64,000 nucleotides of DNA. Source: Candidatus Cryptobacteroides intestinigallinarum (GTDB taxonomy: Bacteria > Bacteroidota > Bacteroidia > Bacteroidales > UBA932). The notes under the pieces were generated by a model. It saw nothing but the letters and a program-made list of their open reading frames with translations. It was not told where the DNA came from and searched no databases. The stretch lies in assembly GCA_017694785.1 (NCBI GenBank), contig JADIMK010000068.1, forward strand, positions 1-64,000, in the 5' to 3' direction. Below, in pieces: positions 35,582 to 45,078 of this stretch. How positions within the stretch are numbered: the first letter of the stretch is position 1; each line of letters opens with the position of its first letter. The position numbers and the translations under genes were made by a program.

Positions 35582-36361
35582 CTATTCCTTGAATTTAGCT
35601 GAGATGAACTGTCTGTTGAGACGTGCGATATGTGAAATAGTCACATGTTTAGGACACTCCATTTCACATGCCCTGGTATTTGTACAAGCACCGAAACCGA
35701 GCTCGTCCATCTTGGCGATCATGGCCTTTGCACGTTTGGCAGCCTCTACCTTTCCCTGTGGAAGAAGAGCAAGCGAACTTACCCTGGCAGCCACAAAGAG
35801 CATTGCTGAACCGTTCTTGCAGGTTGCTACGCAGGCACCGCAACCGATGCATGCAGCAGCGTCCATACTCTCTTCAGCAGTCTCGTGCGAAATAGGAATG
35901 ACATTTCCGTCAGGAACACCTCCTACATTCACAGAGATGAATCCACCTGCCTGCATGATCTTGTCAAATGCCCTGCGGTCTACGACAAGGTCCTTGATTA
36001 CAGGGAAAACATTGCTGCGCCATGGCTCTATGGTGATGGTATCTCCATCCTTGAACTTGCGCATATGAAGCTGGCAGGTTGTAACTTCATCGTCTGGTCC
36101 GTGTGCACGGCCGTTGATGTAGAGTGAACATGCACCACAGATACCCTCACGGCAGTCGTGGTCGAATGATACAGGACCGCTGCTCTGGCATCCCCTCTCA
36201 ACAGCTACCGGATCCATGCCTTCATGGATGAGCTGCTCATTGAGAATATCGAGCATCTCAAGGAAAGAACTGTCAGGTGAGATATTCTTTACCTGATAGG
36301 TCTCAAAATGCCCTTTTGTCTTGGCGTTTTTCTGACGCCATACTTTCAAAGTCAAATCCAT
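35582..36361 (-). CDS. sdhB: succinate dehydrogenase/fumarate reductase Fe-S subunit
   Basis: Electron-transfer subunit (259 aa) between the flavoprotein and the membrane quinone site. Cys ligands visible: [16 protein letters not shown] with a distal TTCQLH for the 2Fe-2S centre, [16 protein letters not shown], and [15 protein letters not shown] for the 4Fe-4S/3Fe-4S centres. In Bacteroidales this complex mainly works as a fumarate reductase in anaerobic respiration. It follows sdhA by 5 bases and ends the operon at a clear terminator. Confidence 0.95.
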   Translation of the reverse strand: MDLTLKVWRQKNAKTKGHFETYQVKNISPDSSFLEMLDILNEQLIHEGMDPVAVERGCQSSGPVSFDHDCREGICGACSLYINGRAHGPDDEVTTCQLHMRKFKDGDTITIEPWRSNVFPVIKDLVVDRRAFDKIMQAGGFISVNVGGVPDGNVIPISHETAEESMDAAACIGCGACVATCKNGSAMLFVAARVSSLALLPQGKVEAAKRAKAMIAKMDELGFGACTNTRACEMECPKHVTISHIARLNRQFISAKFKE

Positions 36362-36366
36362 TTCAA

Positions 36367-38313
36367 TTAGTCTTTATAGTTTCTGGTAGCTATCTTGATG
36401 TTTTCATATACGAGAGGCTCCTTGTGAAGCTCAGGCTCCTTGTCCTGTCCCTTGTATTCCCAGGCAGCGACATACATGAAGTGCTCATCGTCACGCTTGG
36501 TCTCGCCGTCCTCGGTCTGCATCTCCTCACGGAAATGTCCTCCGCAGGACTCTTTGCGATGGAGTGCGTCGCGCGCCATCAGTTCACCGATTTCAAGGAA
36601 ATCAGCAAGTCTGAGAGCCTTCTCAAGCTCCTGGTTGAATGTATCGGTCTCACCGGCTACATATACATCGCTCCAGAATTCCTTGCGGAGCGCCTGGATA
36701 AGCTCAATGGCCTTCTTGAGACCGGCTTCATTGCGGGCCATGCCTACATATTCCCACATGATATGGCCGAGCTTCTTGTGGATCTCATCTACAGTATGGT
36801 GTCCCTTGATGGACATGAGCTTATCGATCTTTGCCCTGACAGCCTTCTCAGCCTCATCAAATTCAGGAGCCTTGGTATCAGGTACCGGATACTTGAACTG
36901 GCCGGCAAGGTAGTCACCTATAGTGTATGGAAGGATGAAGTAACCGTCAGCCAGACCCTGCATGAGGGCAGATGCACCGAGACGGTTTCCGCCGTGGTCG
37001 CTGAAGTTGGCCTCACCTATCGCATAGAGTCCAGGGATAGTTGTCTGGAGATTGTAGTCTACCCAGAGACCGCCCATTGTGTAGTGGATTGCAGGATAGA
37101 TCATCATCGGCTCCTTATAAGGATTGCTGTCAGTGATCTTCTGATACATCTGGAAGAGGTTACCGTATCTCTCGCGGATCTTCTCTACACCGAGTCTCTT
37201 GATTGCAGAGCTGAAGTCAAGGAAGACAGCAAGTCCGGTCTCATTGACACCGAAGCCGGCATCGCATCTTTCCTTTGCAGCGCGGGAAGCAACGTCACGA
37301 GGGACGAGGTTACCGAATGCAGGATATCTGCGCTCAAGATAGTAGTCGCGGTCTTCCTCAGGAATCTGTGAAGGCTTCACTTCCTTCCTGCGGAGTCTCA
37401 TAACATCTTCCATCTTCTTAGGTACCCAGATACGTCCGTCGTTACGAAGTGACTCGGACATAAGGGTAAGCTTGGACTGCTGGTCACCATGGACAGGGAT
37501 ACAGGTAGGATGGATCTGTGCGAAGCAAGGGTTTGCGAAATAAGCACCTTTCTTGTAGCACTGCCATGCTGCTGATCCGTTGCTGTTCATTGCATTTGTA
37601 GAAAGGAAGTATGTATTTCCATATCCGCCTGAAGCTATGACAACCGCATGTGCGCCGAATCTCTCAATTTCTCCTGTAACAAGATTCCTGGCAATGATAC
37701 CTTTGGCCTCACCGTTGATAAGGACGACATCAAGCATCTCATGACGTGGATAGCTCTTTACCGTACCCTCGGCAATCTGACGGTTCATAGCCGCATAAGC
37801 TCCGAGAAGAAGCTGCTGACCGGTCTGGCCACGGGCATAGAACGTACGGCTTACCTGGGCACCTCCGAAAGAACGGTTTGCAAGAAGTCCGCCGTACTCA
37901 CGTGCGAAAGGAACACCCTGTGCAACACACTGGTCAATGATATTTCCGCTCACTTCAGCAAGACGGTAGACATTGGCCTCGCGGCTGCGGTAGTCACCTC
38001 CTTTGATGGTCTCATAGAAAAGACGGTAAACGGAGTCATTGTCACTCTGGTAGTTCTTTGCAGCATTGATACCTCCCTGTGCGGCGATAGAGTGTGCGCG
38101 ACGAGGAGAGTCACTGATGCAGAAGACCTTTACATTATAACCGAGCTGACCCAATGTTGCAGCTGCAGATGCACCACCGAGTCCGGTTCCGATGACGATG
38201 ATCTCGAGTTTCCTCTTGTTGCCAGGATTGACAACCCGAAGCTGAGATTTATGCTTTGTCCATTTTTCAGACAAAGGACCCTCAGGAATCTTAGAAATTA
38301 GTTTTTCGGCCAT
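36367..38313 (-). CDS. sdhA: succinate dehydrogenase/fumarate reductase flavoprotein subunit
   Basis: Catalytic subunit (648 aa) that interconverts fumarate and succinate. N-terminal FAD Rossmann region [20 protein letters not shown], the covalent-FAD His in [34 protein letters not shown], and [17 protein letters not shown] with the active-site His/Gly segment. Start at ATG 38313 chosen; ten codons more are open upstream. In Bacteroidota the cytochrome b gene (sdhC/frdC) normally precedes sdhA; here the 81 bases upstream are non-coding and the next gene is an unrelated hydrolase. Confidence 0.95.
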   Translation of the reverse strand: MAEKLISKIPEGPLSEKWTKHKSQLRVVNPGNKRKLEIIVIGTGLGGASAAATLGQLGYNVKVFCISDSPRRAHSIAAQGGINAAKNYQSDNDSVYRLFYETIKGGDYRSREANVYRLAEVSGNIIDQCVAQGVPFAREYGGLLANRSFGGAQVSRTFYARGQTGQQLLLGAYAAMNRQIAEGTVKSYPRHEMLDVVLINGEAKGIIARNLVTGEIERFGAHAVVIASGGYGNTYFLSTNAMNSNGSAAWQCYKKGAYFANPCFAQIHPTCIPVHGDQQSKLTLMSESLRNDGRIWVPKKMEDVMRLRRKEVKPSQIPEEDRDYYLERRYPAFGNLVPRDVASRAAKERCDAGFGVNETGLAVFLDFSSAIKRLGVEKIRERYGNLFQMYQKITDSNPYKEPMMIYPAIHYTMGGLWVDYNLQTTIPGLYAIGEANFSDHGGNRLGASALMQGLADGYFILPYTIGDYLAGQFKYPVPDTKAPEFDEAEKAVRAKIDKLMSIKGHHTVDEIHKKLGHIMWEYVGMARNEAGLKKAIELIQALRKEFWSDVYVAGETDTFNQELEKALRLADFLEIGELMARDALHRKESCGGHFREEMQTEDGETKRDDEHFMYVAAWEYKGQDKEPELHKEPLVYENIKIATRNYKD

Positions 38314-38394
38314 TTTATATCGATTAATGAAATTTCGGCACAATTTTAAGCAATTTTAGGCGAATTAACAATTAATTCAGCCATTATCAATCCT

Positions 38395-39669
38395 TCATGG
38401 CATATCCGGAAGATCATCTTCAAGAATGTAACTCTTGAAGGACTTGAGATATAAATTGAAGAAACAGGACGAGATGCCCATATATCTGCTGATGTATTCC
38501 TTCACTGAAATCCTGCCCTTGATATAATCAGACCATATCGGAAGAAACAGTCTGCTTATCCGGTCTTCACAGTCGCGGCTGCATGAAATCAAAGACAGGG
38601 CCCCTCCGAGACCACGGATCACAGGACGCAGATCCGCATATCTGGACATGCTGCTAACATCACTGGTGAAGATATATCTCTTCTTGAGCCATGATGACAA
38701 TCCGCAGAATGAAGAATCCCTGCACAATCCTTCAAGTGATTCGGGGACACATTCAATGGCAGATACAGGTACAGGCACAGCCACCGAACACGGAGGATAT
38801 CCGAGTGCAGCCCACATCACACAGGACTGAGGATCATCACCTTCCCGTGCCCCTGTTATCACAACCGATGCTGAAGTGGATTTCCTGGGTATGAAATCCT
38901 GGTCAACTGCAAGACCAGTAGTGCCGGCGAAAAATGCCGCGGAATCCCTTATAAGATCTATTCCGAGTACCTCATGACGATACGAGCGTGACAATGAATC
39001 AATTATATCAAGTGCTCCAGCAGAGGCAAGAGAACCGGAACGTTCCATGCCAGCGAATATCACAGAAGCGGTCTTGTACCGTTCCACTCCTTTCCACCGG
39101 TCCTCAGGGCCGGAAAGTGAAAAATTTGTCACTACCATATATCCCCCGGGACAGTCATTGACGTCGATCTTGTGCCATGAGAAATTACCTGTCTCGTACC
39201 AGGCAGCCCCTCCATGGGCATCGATGCAGCCGAAATTGGCTTCTACTCCCATAGGCCGGGACAATGTATCAAGGAAATGCTCGAAATCCTCAAGTGTGGC
39301 GCATATCTCAAGAGCCCTGTACATAACTCTCCCCTCCCTGTCCATGGAGGATGCCGGGACATCGTCATCCTTTAGACAATATGAAGCGGTGTTCATCACT
39401 GCAAAGCCTGCTGTATTTACGCCTATCCAGGACTCCCCCTCCGTACACCCGGTGTTTACAAGAGATATGAATGAATATTTCTCCCCCTTATAATGCCTGA
39501 CACTGTTTGCCAGAGAATCCGTGTCCCGGTTCTTCCACATCAACGGACGTCCGTCGGCCCTGGCACGGCCTGATATTATTACGGATGTGCATGCGTAAGC
39601 CTCCTGTACGGAGGTCAGCACCAGCAGAGAGAATACTGCCGAAAATATATATGTAGCAAATCTTTTCAT
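38395..39669 (-). CDS. secreted Ntn-hydrolase, C45/C69-type amidase or acyltransferase
   Basis: Protein of 424 aa. The signal peptide ends AYA/C, so signal peptidase cleavage exposes Cys27 of CTSVIISGRARADGRPLMWKN-type sequence (CTSVIISGRA) as the N-terminal nucleophile, as in choloylglycine hydrolase and C45/C69 enzymes. Further family marks: LMWKNRDTDS, GVNTAGFAVMNTASY, FGCIDAHGGAAWYETGNF and VTNFSLSG. Substrate unknown; candidates are dipeptides, bile-acid amides or N-acyl amines. Periplasmic location follows from the signal. Stands alone between ruvB and sdhA on the minus strand. Confidence 0.82.
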   Translation of the reverse strand: MKRFATYIFSAVFSLLVLTSVQEAYACTSVIISGRARADGRPLMWKNRDTDSLANSVRHYKGEKYSFISLVNTGCTEGESWIGVNTAGFAVMNTASYCLKDDDVPASSMDREGRVMYRALEICATLEDFEHFLDTLSRPMGVEANFGCIDAHGGAAWYETGNFSWHKIDVNDCPGGYMVVTNFSLSGPEDRWKGVERYKTASVIFAGMERSGSLASAGALDIIDSLSRSYRHEVLGIDLIRDSAAFFAGTTGLAVDQDFIPRKSTSASVVITGAREGDDPQSCVMWAALGYPPCSVAVPVPVSAIECVPESLEGLCRDSSFCGLSSWLKKRYIFTSDVSSMSRYADLRPVIRGLGGALSLISCSRDCEDRISRLFLPIWSDYIKGRISVKEYISRYMGISSCFFNLYLKSFKSYILEDDLPDMP

Positions 39670-39728
39670 GACGGCAATGTACCAGATGTCAGATCAATGA
39701 AAGATAACCGATATCGTAATGAAGAGCT

Positions 39729-40757
39729 TCAGAACAATGAAGGAGCGGAATCGTCACCGGAGATCCTGTCGAGTCCGAGATGGGTGTATGCAAGCTCCGT
39801 GGCTTCCCTGCCCCTCGGAGTCCTCACTATGAACCCCTCCTTTATAAGGAAAGGCTCATATACTTCTTCAAGCGTCCCCTGGTCCTCACCCACAGCGGTG
39901 GCGATAGTGTTCGCCCCCACAGGACCGCCCTTGAATTTGGTGATTATGGTGCGGAGTATCTTGTTGTCGATTGCATCAAGCCCACGCTTGTCTATATTGA
40001 GAGCATCAAGGGCATACCTTGCTATGGCTATATCTATATGTCCGTTTCCCATGACCTGGGCGAAATCCCGGACACGTCTCAGAAGCGAATTCGCGATACG
40101 AGGAGTTCCACGGCTCCTGAGCGCTATCTCATAGGCAGCATCATCTTCGATGCCGATCTTGAGTATAGAAGCACTTCTCTTGACTATATGAACAAGAGTA
40201 GAAGTATCATAATACTCAAGTGCGAACGTGATGCCGAACCTCGCACGCAGAGGAGCTGTAAGCAGACCGCTCCTTGTAGTCGCTCCAACAAGGGTGAACG
40301 GATTGAGGGAAATCCGCACCGACCTTGCTCCAGGTCCCTTGTCTATCATGATGTCAATGACAAAGTCCTCCATGGCGGAATAAAGATATTCCTCGACTTC
40401 CGGAGAAAGACGGTGTATCTCGTCAATGAAAAGCACATCTCCTTCATCAAGAGATGTAAGCAGACCGGCAAGATCTCCCGGCTTGTCAAGTACCGGACCT
40501 GACGTTACCTTCATGTTGACCCCGAGCTCATTTGCTATTATATGTGCAAGAGTAGTCTTGCCGAGACCTGGAGGGCCGTGGAAAAGTACGTGATCGAGGG
40601 ATTCCCCTCTCATCTTTGCGGCCTTTATGAATATCTTGAGATTGGCTACAGTCTTATCCTGGCCGGTGAAATCTTCGAGTTCCTGAGGCCGTATGATTCC
40701 GTCAAAATCTTTATCTTTGTCTGAATTTACATCGTGAGGATCGAAATGTCCGTTCAT
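39729..40757 (-). CDS. ruvB: Holliday junction helicase subunit RuvB
   Basis: AAA+ motor for branch migration (342 aa). Seen: [20 protein letters not shown], Walker [13 protein letters not shown], Walker [21 protein letters not shown], sensor [20 protein letters not shown] with the arginine finger region, and the C-terminal winged helix ([20 protein letters not shown], ending [16 protein letters not shown]). First gene left of the gene-free region at 40758-41108, transcribed away from it. Confidence 0.97.
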   Translation of the reverse strand: MNGHFDPHDVNSDKDKDFDGIIRPQELEDFTGQDKTVANLKIFIKAAKMRGESLDHVLFHGPPGLGKTTLAHIIANELGVNMKVTSGPVLDKPGDLAGLLTSLDEGDVLFIDEIHRLSPEVEEYLYSAMEDFVIDIMIDKGPGARSVRISLNPFTLVGATTRSGLLTAPLRARFGITFALEYYDTSTLVHIVKRSASILKIGIEDDAAYEIALRSRGTPRIANSLLRRVRDFAQVMGNGHIDIAIARYALDALNIDKRGLDAIDNKILRTIITKFKGGPVGANTIATAVGEDQGTLEEVYEPFLIKEGFIVRTPRGREATELAYTHLGLDRISGDDSAPSLF

Positions 40758-40777
40758 TTTCCAAGCCGATTAAATTT

Positions 40778-40791
40778 TTGCCGCGCGGCAA
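40778..40791. repeat. 14-bp perfect palindrome in the ruvB leader
   Basis: TTGCCGCGCGGCAA, a GC-rich dyad alone in an AT-rich region, between the ruvB -7 box and the ruvB ATG. It could be an operator or an RNA hairpin. Function unknown. Confidence 0.5.
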
Positions 40792-40810
40792 CATCATCAT
40801 TAAAATCATA

Positions 40811-40818
40811 CAAATATA
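40811..40818 (-). promoter_or_regulatory. -7 box of ruvB
   Basis: Minus strand TATATTTG, 53 bases before the ruvB ATG. Confidence 0.5.
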
Positions 40819-40846
40819 ATCTTTTTATATTTCAATTGATGTTGTT

Positions 40847-40854
40847 TATATTTG
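40847..40854 (+). promoter_or_regulatory. -7 box pointing to mfd
   Basis: TATATTTG, 254 bases before the mfd ATG. If used, the mfd leader would run through the DnaA-box-like array. Confidence 0.4.
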
Positions 40855-41108
40855 TGTGAATATGTTGACAAGATTTGTATTTAATTGATTATTAAATATT
40901 TATAATTACATATAATTGTTAAGAACTGTTGTTGGAACTTCTTGTTAAATTGTTGAGGAAAAATTTTGAATTTGATTTCTGTTTCTGCCTATAATGATTT
41001 ATGTAAAAAGCACAATAAACTTTTTATCAGTTATCACCAGCTGTTTCAACACGTTTTCAACAGATTTTTGATGATTTTCAACAGGGTTATCAACAAAGGG
41101 CATCTGAA

Positions 41109-44100
41109 ATGACCATAGGTAAGAAAACAACTGAGAGACTTTCTGAGAAACTCAAGGATTCTGATGAGATATACTGTTCCGGACTCCTGCTTTCGGCAAG
41201 ATGGTTCGTACTTTCGTCTGTCGCGGACAAAGGAATACATCTGGTGGTCCTTCCTGACAGGGAAAGTGCCGAATACTGTGCTTCTGATTTCTATAACCTG
41301 ATAGACGGGGACAGGGTATTCTTCCTGCCGGATTCCGGGAAGAACCTGGAAAGGAGCAACTATAAGTCATCCCTGGGCGTGCAGAGAACATCTGCCATAG
41401 GAAAGATCGGCGAATATTCCGGTGACGGACCTCTTGTGATAGTCTCTTATCCGGCTGCAATTGAGGAGCCTGTCCCTGGCGCTGACAAGATAAAGGGATC
41501 GGTGCTGAGACTGCATACCGGCGATGAGGTAAGCCATGACAGTATCGCCCAGACGCTTTTTTCAGAAGGGTTTGAAAGAGTTGATTTTGTGGCGGCTCCA
41601 GGTCAGTTCGCTGTCAGAGGCGGCATCATAGACATATTTTCATTCTCATACAACTATCCGTACAGGATAGGATTCTTCGGAGATGAGATTGAGAGCATAA
41701 ACATCTTTGACTGCAATACGCAGCTTTCTGTAGAAAAGACAGATGAGGCCACGATCTATCCTGACCTGGCGTGCGGAGAAGGTGATGAGATGACATATAT
41801 ATATGACAAGCTCCCTTCTGGTACTACAGTATGGATGGATTCGTCCGACATGTACCGGGAGAGGCCGTTCTATTCCCCTCTGCTGTCGTACAGGCATGTC
41901 TTCCTTGATACTCCCCTGTCTGCACAGCAGAGGGACGATGTACTCAGGTTCAGCATTGCTCCGCAGCCTGTGTTCAACAAGAATTTCGAACTTCTTACAG
42001 CTGACATAAGGCAGAAGATAGAGACCGGCTACAAGGTATATATATATGGAGAGAAAGAGTCTCAGCTTGACAGGCTCAGATCCATACTGAGCCAGAACGG
42101 AGGCATACTTCCGGAATTCTGTCCCGGAAAGAACATACACAGCGGTTTCATTGACAATGAGGACAGGATATGCTGCTACTCAGACCATGAGATCTTCGAC
42201 AGGTTCCACCGCGTCAGCATCAGAAGAACGGTGGAAAAGAGCGAACAGCTTACCATAAATGACCTTACATCTTTCAACATAGGCGACTATGTGGTCCATA
42301 TTGACTATGGTATAGGTATCTTCGGTGGACTTGTAAAGATGAAGGATGACAAGGGCCGTATCCATGAGGTGGTCAAGATCTCATACAAGGACAATGATAC
42401 TGTCTTCGTGTCTGTCCATGCCCTCCAGAAGATATCACGCTACAAGTCCAAGGATGCGGAGCCTCCGAAGATAAACAAGCTCGGCTCGAAGACATGGCAG
42501 AACCTCAAGAACAGCACGAAGTCAAAGGTCAAGGACATAGCAAAGGAGCTTATACAGCTCTACGCAAAGAGAAAAGCTGCGAAAGGCTTCGCATTTTCAC
42601 CGGATTCATATCTGCAGCAGGAGCTGGAATCTTCATTCATGTATGAGGATACTCCTGACCAGGAGAAGGCTGTCAAGGCTGTCAAGAGAGACATGGAGGA
42701 TGATTGCCCTATGGACAGGCTGGTGTGCGGAGATGTAGGCTTCGGAAAGACGGAGGTGGCCATAAGGGCTGCTTTCAAAGCCGTTGCGGACAGCAAGCAG
42801 GTCGCTGTCCTTGTACCTACCACGATCCTTGCCCTCCAGCATTACAATACGTTCTGCGGCCGTCTCAAGGATTTCCCTTGCAGCATAGACTATGTCAGCA
42901 GGCTGCGTACTGCAAAGGAGATACAGGATATCCAGGAACGGCTGAAGAAAGGTACTCTTGACATAGTCATAGGCACGCACAAGCTTCTGGGAAAGGGATT
43001 TGAGTTCAAGGACCTGGGTCTGCTTGTCATAGATGAAGAGCAGAAGTTCGGTGTGAGCGCAAAGGAAAAGCTCAAGCAGATGAAGCTTTCTGTAGATACC
43101 CTTACACTTACAGCTACACCTATCCCGAGGACACTGCAGTTCTCTCTTCTGGGGGCAAGGGACCTTTCAATAATCAACACTCCCCCGCCAAACAGGATAC
43201 CTGTACAGACTGAGATAATGCTCTTTGACGATGACGAGATAAAAAGCATCATAAACTATGAGCTGAACCGAGGCGGACAGATATTCTTCGTCCACAACAG
43301 GGTCGAGGAACTCCAGTCCATAGAAGATATACTGCACAGGATGGTACCTGACATGAAGATATGTACAGCGCATGGACAGATGGAACCTAAGGTCTTGGAG
43401 AACAAGATACTGGACTTCATGGCCGGGGACTATGACATGCTCCTGTGCACAACAATCATAGAAAATGGTCTGGACATACCTAATGCCAACACCATCATCA
43501 TCAACCAGGCTCAGAACATCGGCCTGAGCGACCTTCACCAGCTCCGCGGGAGGGTCGGACGCTCAAACAAGAAGGCTTTCTGCTATCTCATAGTGCCTCC
43601 TATGACGTCCATGACAGAAGATGCAAGGAGAAGACTCAAGGCAATAGAGGCTTTCTCTGATCTTGGAAGCGGGTTCAATATCGCCATGCAGGACCTTGAT
43701 ATCAGAGGGGCCGGAAATCTGCTCGGTGCTGAGCAGAGCGGCTTCATATCCGACATGGGTCTTGAGACATATCAGAAGATATTGTCTGAAGCTATGGAGG
43801 AACTAGGTGTCGAGACCGGCATAGCTGCTTCCAAGTCCGAGGATTCAGGAGTCACCGACTGTACGATAGATACCGATCTCGAGGCAATCATTCCTGACAG
43901 CTATATCAATGTCACCGCAGAGAAGATCAGGATATACAAGGAACTTGATTCTCTTTCTGATGAGCGTGAGATAGAGAGGATGAAGCATAAGATGTCAGAC
44001 CGTTTCGGCAAGATGCCTCCTGAGACAGAACGGCTTTTCGAAATAGTCAGGATAAGGAATCTCGGGCAGAGGCTCGGCTTTGAGAAGATAATAATAAAGA

Positions 44101-44300
44101 ACGGCATTGTGATAGCCTTCTTTATTTCAAATCCAATGTCAAAGTATTACAGGTCAAGGAAGTTCGCCGGTATATTGGACAAGATACAGGAGAATCCTTC
44201 CCTGTATGAGCTCAAGCAGCCTGACGGAAGGTTGAGGATAATAATGAAGAATGTACCTTCTGTAGAGAAAGCATATTCACTTTTGGCGCGACTCTCGTAG
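41109..44300 (+). CDS. mfd: transcription-repair coupling factor Mfd
   Basis: SF2 translocase that removes RNA polymerase stalled at lesions and recruits UvrA (1063 aa). UvrB-like N-terminal part (QFAVRGGIIDIFSFSYNYPY), RNA-polymerase interaction domain (GDYVVHIDYGIGIFGGL, about 395-460), helicase motifs GDVGFGKTEVAIRAAF (Walker A) and LVIDEEQKFGV (DEEQ box), TATPIPRTLQFSLLGARDLS, the TRG-region HQLRGRVGRSNKKAFCYL, and a C-terminal TRCF domain. Somewhat shorter than the 1110-1150 aa of typical Mfd. First gene right of the putative origin. Confidence 0.96.
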   Translation: MTIGKKTTERLSEKLKDSDEIYCSGLLLSARWFVLSSVADKGIHLVVLPDRESAEYCASDFYNLIDGDRVFFLPDSGKNLERSNYKSSLGVQRTSAIGKIGEYSGDGPLVIVSYPAAIEEPVPGADKIKGSVLRLHTGDEVSHDSIAQTLFSEGFERVDFVAAPGQFAVRGGIIDIFSFSYNYPYRIGFFGDEIESINIFDCNTQLSVEKTDEATIYPDLACGEGDEMTYIYDKLPSGTTVWMDSSDMYRERPFYSPLLSYRHVFLDTPLSAQQRDDVLRFSIAPQPVFNKNFELLTADIRQKIETGYKVYIYGEKESQLDRLRSILSQNGGILPEFCPGKNIHSGFIDNEDRICCYSDHEIFDRFHRVSIRRTVEKSEQLTINDLTSFNIGDYVVHIDYGIGIFGGLVKMKDDKGRIHEVVKISYKDNDTVFVSVHALQKISRYKSKDAEPPKINKLGSKTWQNLKNSTKSKVKDIAKELIQLYAKRKAAKGFAFSPDSYLQQELESSFMYEDTPDQEKAVKAVKRDMEDDCPMDRLVCGDVGFGKTEVAIRAAFKAVADSKQVAVLVPTTILALQHYNTFCGRLKDFPCSIDYVSRLRTAKEIQDIQERLKKGTLDIVIGTHKLLGKGFEFKDLGLLVIDEEQKFGVSAKEKLKQMKLSVDTLTLTATPIPRTLQFSLLGARDLSIINTPPPNRIPVQTEIMLFDDDEIKSIINYELNRGGQIFFVHNRVEELQSIEDILHRMVPDMKICTAHGQMEPKVLENKILDFMAGDYDMLLCTTIIENGLDIPNANTIIINQAQNIGLSDLHQLRGRVGRSNKKAFCYLIVPPMTSMTEDARRRLKAIEAFSDLGSGFNIAMQDLDIRGAGNLLGAEQSGFISDMGLETYQKILSEAMEELGVETGIAASKSEDSGVTDCTIDTDLEAIIPDSYINVTAEKIRIYKELDSLSDEREIERMKHKMSDRFGKMPPETERLFEIVRIRNLGQRLGFEKIIIKNGIVIAFFISNPMSKYYRSRKFAGILDKIQENPSLYELKQPDGRLRIIMKNVPSVEKAYSLLARLS

Positions 44301-44320
44301 GCAAGTTATGATATTATTTA

Positions 44321-44328
44321 TAAATTTG
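44321..44328 (+). promoter_or_regulatory. -7 box of the coaX operon
   Basis: TAAATTTG, 24 bases before the coaX GTG. The 13-base dyad TTGCATGATGCAA (44325-44337) overlaps the box and start site and could be an operator. Confidence 0.5.
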
Positions 44329-44352
44329 CATGATGCAATTTAATGTGACATT

Positions 44353-45078
44353 GTGGGCAATCTTGTAATTGATATTGGGAATACAGCCTTGAAGGCAGCC
44401 TGGGCAGATGGCGTCACCCTCGGAAAGACCTTCCGGTATCAGGGTGAGAAAATGTCAGACTTCATATTGTCACTGGTTTCTAAAAACAAGCCTGATGTCA
44501 TTGTAGTCTCATCTGCAAGAGATATAACTGACCGTGAGGAAAAGGTCTTCAGGGACAACTGCCGGGTCGCTGTCCTGATGGATCCTTCCCGCAATGATGA
44601 AGCGGCTGCACATGGACTTCCCCAATATCTTTCCGCCGACAGGACAGCTTCCGTGATAGCTTCAAGATATCTGTTCAAAGGGAAAGGTTGTACTCTTTTT
44701 GATTTCGGTACAACACTTACAGTAGATTTCCTTGATTGTGAAGGAAACTACTGCGGAGGAAACATTTCATTGGGATGCAGGACACGCTTCAAGGCTCTGA
44801 ACAGGTATTCAAAGTCACTTCCTCTCGTGGATACTCCTGAGCATAATGTGATTACACCTGCTTCAGGACTAGTTGCCTCAATTGAATCAGGAATAGTTTC
44901 AGGCATAATATTTGAAATCGAGGGATATCTTGGGCAATTCCCTGATAATATTAGTGTTTTTACAGGTGGCGATGCGATTTATTTTGCAAAAAGAATGAAA
45001 AACTCCATCTTTGTAGTTTGCAACCTTGTTTTAATTGGTCTGGCTTTAATAGCTGAAGATTATGTCCAAGATATATAG
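44353..45078 (+). CDS. coaX: type III pantothenate kinase
   Basis: Phosphorylates pantothenate in the first step of coenzyme A synthesis (241 aa). ASKHA-fold motifs: phosphate-1 LVIDIGNTALKAAW, phosphate-2 GCTLFDFGTTLTVDFLD, GGNISLGCRTRFKAL, and adenosine motif SVFTGGDA. GTG start, the only start that keeps the N-terminal motif. Overlaps the downstream porin gene by 17 bases, so the five genes to ppiD form a rightward run. Confidence 0.93.
   Translation: MGNLVIDIGNTALKAAWADGVTLGKTFRYQGEKMSDFILSLVSKNKPDVIVVSSARDITDREEKVFRDNCRVAVLMDPSRNDEAAAHGLPQYLSADRTASVIASRYLFKGKGCTLFDFGTTLTVDFLDCEGNYCGGNISLGCRTRFKALNRYSKSLPLVDTPEHNVITPASGLVASIESGIVSGIIFEIEGYLGQFPDNISVFTGGDAIYFAKRMKNSIFVVCNLVLIGLALIAEDYVQDI

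Larger units (their letters stand above)
40792..41108. other. oriC: putative chromosome replication origin (oriC)
   Basis: Only gene-free stretch longer than 300 bases in the window. Bases 40792-40920 are extremely AT-rich (DUE-like). From 41031 to 41095 there is a cluster of same-orientation 9-mers close to the DnaA box: TTATCACCA (41031), GTTTCAACA (41043), TTTTCAACA (41054), TTTTCAACA (41075), TTATCAACA (41087). Their starts are 12, 11, 21 and 12 bases apart, i.e. in helical phase. Reverse-oriented TGTTGACAA (40863) adds one more. ruvB and mfd diverge from it and flanking genes point mostly outward; parS sites lie 10 kb away. Alternative: an ordinary divergent promoter region. Confidence 0.58.

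Noticed and set aside
36277..37371. 364-codon open frame on the plus strand opposite sdhA/sdhB
   Set aside because: Shadow of the certain minus-strand genes; sequence has no family pattern and the sdh motifs are intact.
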